Of a stretch of DNA of 64,000 bases, positions 61,291-64,000 are shown piece after piece (the first letter of the stretch is position 1; every line of letters begins with the position of its first letter). The position numbers and the translations under genes are program-made. Location of the stretch: NCBI GenBank assembly GCA_027488975.1, contig JAIYAQ010000012.1, forward strand, positions 186,001 through 250,000. Reading direction: 5' to 3'. The notes beneath the pieces are model-generated. The model was not told where the DNA came from. It did no database searches and worked only from the letters and a program-made list of their open reading frames with translations. This stretch comes from Cyanobium sp. E1_MAG_00006. GTDB lineage: Bacteria; Cyanobacteriota; Cyanobacteriia; PCC-6307; Cyanobiaceae.

Positions 61291-62937
61291 GTGCCCAAGG
61301 CAAAGGCTGCACCATCCCTGCTGATCCTGGCCGAGCCACTGCTGCGTGAAGGGCTGCTGCGATTGCTCGAGATTCCGGCGCAGTCAGGTCGAGAGGATGC
61401 GCCTTACAGCCTGTTCAACGAGGAGGAGGGCTCGGCACGCCGTCCCCAGCTGGTGATCTGGGGGCCCAGTGCCTCCATGCCAGCCGCCAGCCTGAGCGCC
61501 GAACTGCAACAACTCCGCGAACGCTGGCAGCCGGCTCCGCTGCTGCTGTTGCTGGCCGGTGAGGTGCCCTATCCGAGCGCCTGGCTGCTGCAACTGCCGG
61601 CGGAGGGCCTGCTGCAGCAAGCGGAGCCAGCGGAGATCCGCAGCGCGGTATCCACCGTGCTGGCAGGTGGTCGCGTACTGGAACTGCGCCCCCTCGCCGC
61701 AAGCCCGGCAGGCGAGGCCGCCGGTGCCATCGGCCTCGGCCAGTGGCTGCTGCAGAGCGGTCTGGCCCAGATCACAGCGGAGCAGCAGCGCTGCCGGCAC
61801 TGGCTGGAGCTGAGCCCGGGCGGTCTCACGGGGCTGCTGCTGCGCGGCCGGCTGCGGGAGCTGGCCGTGGCCCGCCGGCTTCTGCTCTGGCTGTGGGGGC
61901 CGATCGCCATGGCCTTTCCCCAGCAAGTCGAGCCAGCAGAAACAACCGCCGGGCCGACTGGCCTCGCCGCCACCGCCATCAGCCTGCGGGAACGCACCGC
62001 TGTGGGGGTATGGGAGGCGATCCAGGGGCGGCTGGTGGCGGCCGTGCAGCAGGGCCTCAGCAACCGCAGCGGTCAGCTGCTGGCCCTGGAGGGCCTGAGC
62101 CCGGAGCACCGGCGCGACCTGCTGCTGGCCCTGCTCAGCCAGCTGGATCTGCTGATCACCCGCCTGCGCCACGAGCAGCTGCGCGGCGAAGTCCTCGAGC
62201 TGCGCTGGCAGGAGCAGCAACCGGAGCTGCGACGCCTGTCGCTGCGGCACATGGCCGGCGAATACGTGCAACTGCCTCAGGCCGGTGGTCTGCTGCCGGT
62301 GGCCGAGAGCCTCAGCACCGCCAGCAATCTCTCAACCAGCGATCCGGAACTGCCCCAGGCCCTGCCGATGCTGGCCGCCCTGGTGCAGGCACAGCCACTG
62401 CTGGTAGAAGGCCGCTTGCTGGCCCCGGATGAACCCCAGGCCCTGCTCCATCTCGAGGCCCTGATCAGCAACTGGCTGATCCGCAGCGCCGAGCTGATCA
62501 GTGCCGAGGTGCTGGCCTGCTGCAGCAGCTGGCCGGAGCTGCGCCGCTATCTGCTTTGCCCGGAGCTCCTGGCCACCCGCAACCTGGAGCGCCTGCGCAA
62601 CCAGCTCAATGCCCAGCAACGCTGGGGCAGCTGGTTCGAGCGGCCTGTGCAGCTCTACGAAAGCCAGCGCCTGCTCTACCGGCTGCAGGAGGGGGCCATC
62701 GTGCCGCTGCAGCTCACCGAACCGCGCGACCCTGAACTGCGCCAGCTCAGCTGGCCCCAGCAACTGGTGACCCTGCTGCTCGAGGCCCGCGATGCCCTGG
62801 CCCCCCAGGTGCAGTCGCTGCTGCGTCGCTTCGGCGACATCGTGGTGGTGGTGCTCACCCAGGTGGTGGGGCGGGCCATCGGCTTGGTGGGCCGCGGAAT
62901 CATGCAAGGCATGGGTCGCAGCATCAGCCGGGGCTGA
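61291..62937 (+). CDS. DUF3685 / Ycf55-like protein
   Basis: The 548-residue protein begins with a response-regulator-like half (SLLILAEPLLREGLLRLLEI, about 10-145) that lacks an obvious phosphoacceptor Asp context, followed by a large helical DUF3685 domain (ELISAEVLACCSSWPELRRYLLCPELLATRNLERLRNQLNAQQRWGSWFERPVQLYESQRLLYRL) and a membrane-associating end. Ycf55 is its plastid counterpart; function unknown. Upstream of the PSI factor gene by 41 bases. Confidence 0.82.
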   Translation: MPKAKAAPSLLILAEPLLREGLLRLLEIPAQSGREDAPYSLFNEEEGSARRPQLVIWGPSASMPAASLSAELQQLRERWQPAPLLLLLAGEVPYPSAWLLQLPAEGLLQQAEPAEIRSAVSTVLAGGRVLELRPLAASPAGEAAGAIGLGQWLLQSGLAQITAEQQRCRHWLELSPGGLTGLLLRGRLRELAVARRLLLWLWGPIAMAFPQQVEPAETTAGPTGLAATAISLRERTAVGVWEAIQGRLVAAVQQGLSNRSGQLLALEGLSPEHRRDLLLALLSQLDLLITRLRHEQLRGEVLELRWQEQQPELRRLSLRHMAGEYVQLPQAGGLLPVAESLSTASNLSTSDPELPQALPMLAALVQAQPLLVEGRLLAPDEPQALLHLEALISNWLIRSAELISAEVLACCSSWPELRRYLLCPELLATRNLERLRNQLNAQQRWGSWFERPVQLYESQRLLYRLQEGAIVPLQLTEPRDPELRQLSWPQQLVTLLLEARDALAPQVQSLLRRFGDIVVVVLTQVVGRAIGLVGRGIMQGMGRSISRG

Positions 62938-62978
62938 GGGGCCGCGGGCCACAATGGCCCCAGCCCGCTCTCCTCTTG

Positions 62979-63548
62979 ATGCCCCGATCGCTGGCCCGGC
63001 TGCTCCAGCCCCTGGCAGCCCTGGCCCTCAGCCTGCTGCTGGCGTTCGGCCTGCTGCCCACTGCCGCCGAGGCCGCCCGGGACACCAACAGCTACGACGG
63101 CAACATCTACGCCCTCTACGCCGGCAACGGCTCGCTGGTGCCGCCACGCGGCAGCCTGGCGCAGGCCATGGCCGACCACCGGCCGATCGTGCTGGGCTTC
63201 TTCCTCGACGACAGCGCCGCCAGCAAGCAGTACGCGATTGTCTACAACGAGCTGCAGAGGCTATGGGGCCGCACGGCCGAACTCATCCTGCTGCCGACCG
63301 ATCCGCTGCAGAATCGTGCCGGCCAGGGCCCAACCGATCCCGCCTCCTACTGGAAGGGCGTGATTCCCCAGGTGGTGGTGTTCAACGCCGATGGACAGCC
63401 GGTGCTTGATGAAAGCGGGCCGGTGAGCATCGATGCGATCAACGCCGCCCTCACCAAGGTCACCGGCCTCAAGCCCCAGGGCGACGTGACCCTCAGCCTC
63501 AACCGCGAGGTGAACGAACTGAACAGCGAAATCGTCGCCAGCCGATGA
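62979..63548 (+). CDS. Thylakoid photosystem I accumulation factor
   Basis: The 189-residue protein has an N-terminal signal/anchor ([25 protein letters not shown]) and a thioredoxin-like lumenal domain ([70 protein letters not shown]). No CxxC is present, so it is not a redox-active thioredoxin. The pattern matches the cyanobacterial thylakoid PSI accumulation factor. ATG 62979 preferred over the TTG one codon earlier. Its stop overlaps fumC by 4 bases. Confidence 0.85.
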   Translation: MPRSLARLLQPLAALALSLLLAFGLLPTAAEAARDTNSYDGNIYALYAGNGSLVPPRGSLAQAMADHRPIVLGFFLDDSAASKQYAIVYNELQRLWGRTAELILLPTDPLQNRAGQGPTDPASYWKGVIPQVVVFNADGQPVLDESGPVSIDAINAALTKVTGLKPQGDVTLSLNREVNELNSEIVASR

Positions 63549-64000
63549 CCCATCGCCAGGAGAGCGACAGCATGGGCACCATCGCGGTGCCCACAGCTCA
63601 TTACTGGGGCGCCCAGACCCAGCGCTCGATCACCAACTTTCCTTTCGGCCAGCAGATGCCGCTGGCGATCGTGCACGCCTTCGGCCAGCTCAAGGCCGCC
63701 TGCGCTGAGGCCAACCGCGATCTCGGCAAGCTTGATCCCTCCCTCTGCGCGGCGATCGTGACGGCGTCGGACGAGGTGGCCGCCGGCAGCCTCGATGCCG
63801 AGTTCCCGCTGAAGGTGTGGCAGACGGGCTCCGGCACCCAGAGCAACATGAACGCCAATGAGGTGATCGCCAACCGGGCGATCGAGGGCCTCGGCGGGGT
63901 GCTGGGCAGCAAGAGTCCGGTGCACCCCAACGATCACGTCAACCTCAGTCAGTCGAGCAACGACACCTTCCCGGCGGCGATGCACATCGCCGCGGTGCTC
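63545..64000 (+). CDS. fumC: Fumarate hydratase class II, 3' end outside window
   Basis: The first 152 residues run to the window edge. [32 protein letters not shown] matches class II fumarase, as do [22 protein letters not shown] and the substrate loop [17 protein letters not shown]. It interconverts fumarate and malate. The expected full length is about 460-465 residues, so two thirds lie beyond 64000. Translationally coupled (ATGA) to the PSI factor gene. Confidence 0.95.
   Translation, partial: MTHRQESDSMGTIAVPTAHYWGAQTQRSITNFPFGQQMPLAIVHAFGQLKAACAEANRDLGKLDPSLCAAIVTASDEVAAGSLDAEFPLKVWQTGSGTQSNMNANEVIANRAIEGLGGVLGSKSPVHPNDHVNLSQSSNDTFPAAMHIAAVL

Overview
The window reads as chromosomal DNA of a GC-rich unicellular cyanobacterium, most likely a picocyanobacterium of the Synechococcus/Cyanobium type. 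Direct evidence is psaK (photosystem I), a short petN (cytochrome b6f) missing from the ORF track, thf1/psb29, a thylakoid FtsH, a photosystem I accumulation factor, Psb32-like, Ycf49-like and Ycf55-like (DUF3685) proteins, and several small families typical of cyanobacteria (DUF1830, DUF2499, DUF3593, DUF3104, DUF2103). The HIP1 octamer GCGATCGC appears repeatedly (for example at 2387, 5955, 15724, 17531, 19741 and 30323). Genes are densely packed with many 1-8 base overlaps. I saw no tRNA, rRNA, CRISPR array, insertion sequence or prophage, so this looks like core chromosome with a few accessory or decaying genes.

Layout. 0-8.5 kb: small membrane and secreted proteins, a broken ZIP-family metal transporter, a pair of ABC-2 permeases, a sugar-kinase-like phosphotransferase, the DUF2499/DUF3593 pair, a glutamate-receptor-like channel and psaK. 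8.5-18.5 kb: a FAD reductase and dxs (isoprenoids), ilvA, scpB, a YggT protein, a MazG-like pyrophosphohydrolase, pyruvate kinase and a MacB/DevC-like permease. 18.6-22.7 kb: a proteostasis and photosystem-repair neighbourhood (ftsH, clpP, thf1). 22.7-28.4 kb: cofH (deazaflavin FO), petN, a second-type ClpS, DUF2103 and purK. 28.5-42.2 kb: an orphan sugar ABC permease, recQ, a ClC channel, aroB, a channel-like membrane protein, a MidA-type methyltransferase, a Psb32-like protein, a GH104 muraminidase, a glycosyltransferase with a phosphoesterase, nadA and class I aldolase.

42.3-47.6 kb is a tight operon for DNA-end processing: MBL-fold exonuclease, ATP-dependent DNA ligase and DEXH helicase. 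Its usual fourth partner, the phosphoesterase PdeM, lies 6 kb downstream behind a glutathione S-transferase. Between them sit a CHASE-PAS-GGDEF diguanylate cyclase and a striking fusion of a degenerate NtrC-type AAA+ domain with a membrane polyferredoxin (50757-53000). 54-64 kb carries a CBS protein, Coq4-like protein, CDP-alcohol phosphatidyltransferase, epimerase, AEC transporter, hisA (fused in frame to an upstream TIGR02450-like domain), a Fur-family regulator, DUF3685, the PSI factor and the start of fumC.

The observations I rate highest are the AAA+/polyferredoxin fusion, the DNA-repair set with displaced pdeM, the HisA fusion, the receptor-channel with an atypical pore, the decayed ZIP gene, and 13-bp tandem repeats on both sides of the yggT-family gene. 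All calls come from reading the sequence and the supplied translations; no database search was run.
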